A DNA stretch of 64,000 nucleotides from Sedimentibacter sp. zth1 (GTDB lineage: Bacteria; Bacillota; Clostridia; Tissierellales; Sedimentibacteraceae): NCBI RefSeq assembly GCF_017352195.1, contig NZ_CP071445.1:1302001-1366000 (forward strand), read 5' to 3'. Of this stretch, positions 63,141-64,000 are shown one piece after another (the first letter of the stretch is position 1; the number at the start of each line of letters is the position of its first letter). Made by a program: the position numbers and the translations under genes. The notes beneath the pieces are model-generated. The model saw nothing but the letters and a program-made list of their open reading frames with translations. It made no database searches and was not told where the DNA came from.

Positions 63141-64000
63141 TTAAAAAGAATTACATATTATTTCTAATCCAACTGTCTTATCTATTAACCCCGTTTTAAT
63201 TTGTCTGTCAATATTTAAAAGAGTATTCAGTATTTTTTCAGTTTTATCCATACTTATATTTTTAGATAAACTACTAAGTTTCTTCGCTATAAACGGCTTT
63301 ATTTTCATAGTATCAGAAACTTGAGAAGATGAGTAACCTTTTTTGTATAATATTTGATATTGATAAATCATTCTAACCTGCCTTGTTATCATATGCATAA
63401 TAAATAGCTCAGCCACACCATTTATTAACATGTTTCCTAGCATTTTATTTGCTTCTTTTTTCTTACCGTCACATATAAAATCAACAAGTCTAAAAATATT
63501 ACTATCAAGAGATTTTATTAAAAGAGCATCAATAACTTCTCTATTTACTTCGCCTTCATCTAATGTATATGATGCAATTTTATGAATTTCATTATTTACA
63601 TCATACAAATCAACTGTACTTTCATAATCTAAATAACCACAGTTTGTTGCAATATAGCTTGCATTCGATGATGTAATTTTAACTGAATTTTTTTTAAAAC
63701 CTTCTACTATATAGTTAGTTAACTCACCTTCATCTAATTTTTTAATTTCATATATTGCTTTATTTTCTTTGATTATTTTTACCAATTTTTTTCTATTATC
63801 AGGTTTTTTGCCTTTTAAAATAAATAATACTATCGTAGTATCTATGTTATCTTTTGTTAATTTAATAAGCTTTTCCTCTATGCTTTTATTAATAGAACCA
63901 GATGAAGTTAAAAAATCACTATCATCAACAATAATTACTTTTTTATCAGACATAAAAGGAAAAGTTGCAACTGTTTCTATAAATTCATTTTCCTTATCAT
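63141..64000 (-). CDS. holA: DNA polymerase III delta subunit, 5' part cut by window edge
   Basis: Clamp-loader subunit that opens the sliding clamp. The reading frame stays open to the window edge and reads ENEFIETVATFPFMSDKKVIIVDD, so the internal Met at 63951-63953 is not the start: TLPFM-S-x-K-R-hhhh is an internal HolA landmark. Later blocks IKKLDEGELTNYIVEGFKK, DSNIFRLVDFICDGKKKEANKML and ARQVRMIYQ-like TRQVRMIYQYQ follow the family. The first residues lie outside the window. Confidence 0.9.
   Translation of the reverse strand, partial: DKENEFIETVATFPFMSDKKVIIVDDSDFLTSSGSINKSIEEKLIKLTKDNIDTTIVLFILKGKKPDNRKKLVKIIKENKAIYEIKKLDEGELTNYIVEGFKKNSVKITSSNASYIATNCGYLDYESTVDLYDVNNEIHKIASYTLDEGEVNREVIDALLIKSLDSNIFRLVDFICDGKKKEANKMLGNMLINGVAELFIMHMITRQVRMIYQYQILYKKGYSSSQVSDTMKIKPFIAKKLSSLSKNISMDKTEKILNTLLNIDRQIKTGLIDKTVGLEIICNSF

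Overview
This is about 64 kb of very AT-rich DNA from an anaerobic, spore-forming low-GC Firmicute of class Clostridia. The evidence is a spore protease (gpr) and SpoIIP, a superoxide reductase, Rex, many strong AGGAGG ribosome binding sites, frequent TTG/GTG starts, and the order holA / rpsT / gpr / spoIIP / lepA / hemW that is typical of Clostridia. A more precise assignment (Peptostreptococcales-Tissierellales) is only a guess. Most genes lie on the minus strand. Both window edges cut genes: glmM on the left and holA on the right.

Layout. 1-2.3 kb: glmM, a small conserved protein and rsmF. 2.3-4.5 kb is a graveyard of mobile DNA: a frameshifted ISL3-type transposase relic, a small element with perfect 12-bp inverted ends, two truncated 5' ends of group IIC introns, direct repeats, and one intact small hydrophobic repeat protein. 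4.5-16.4 kb: a small P-loop protein, a radical SAM protein, a 1597-residue multidomain protein (helical repeats, nucleotidyltransferase-like, GNAT-like, phosphoribosyltransferase-like), a DUF421/DUF4363 pair, a PIN-TRAM protein, CarD, a MazG-like protein and RadA. 16.5-18 kb: a three-gene DUF2089/SHOCT-like operon behind a perfect promoter and a 16-bp perfect palindrome. 18-22.4 kb: a cupin regulator plus potABCD polyamine importer.

22.4-26.2 kb holds an agr-type peptide signalling cluster: DUF5317 protein, an AgrC-like membrane stub without a kinase, AgrB, a short AgrD peptide gene (41 codons), and a GGDEF/HD-GYP protein. No AgrC kinase or AgrA is present. 26-32.7 kb: cca, ctpA, tRNA-Arg, an orphan Hpt protein, a DUF6143-like protein, glnA and a DUF1836 protein. 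32.8-34.5 kb: a selenium/sulfur-type operon (YedE, TusA-like, DUF3343). 34.5-36.4 kb: MarR and MATE with a palindromic operator. 36.5-45.5 kb: gdhA, rex, a secreted 5'-nucleotidase with LysM, a DHHW/MBOAT O-acylation pair, and nadE.

45.6-55.3 kb: a histidine-specific T-box leader and hisS, aminopeptidase P, glpK, greA, superoxide reductase, a DEAD-box helicase and the tldE/tldD pair. 55.4-64 kb: a PhzF protein, hemW, lepA, spoIIP, gpr, rpsT, type 2 IPP isomerase and holA.

The items most worth follow-up are the agr cluster physically linked to a cyclic-di-GMP enzyme, the giant multidomain protein, and the SHOCT/DUF2089 operon with its palindrome. Functional names rest on motif recognition by eye; no database search was run.
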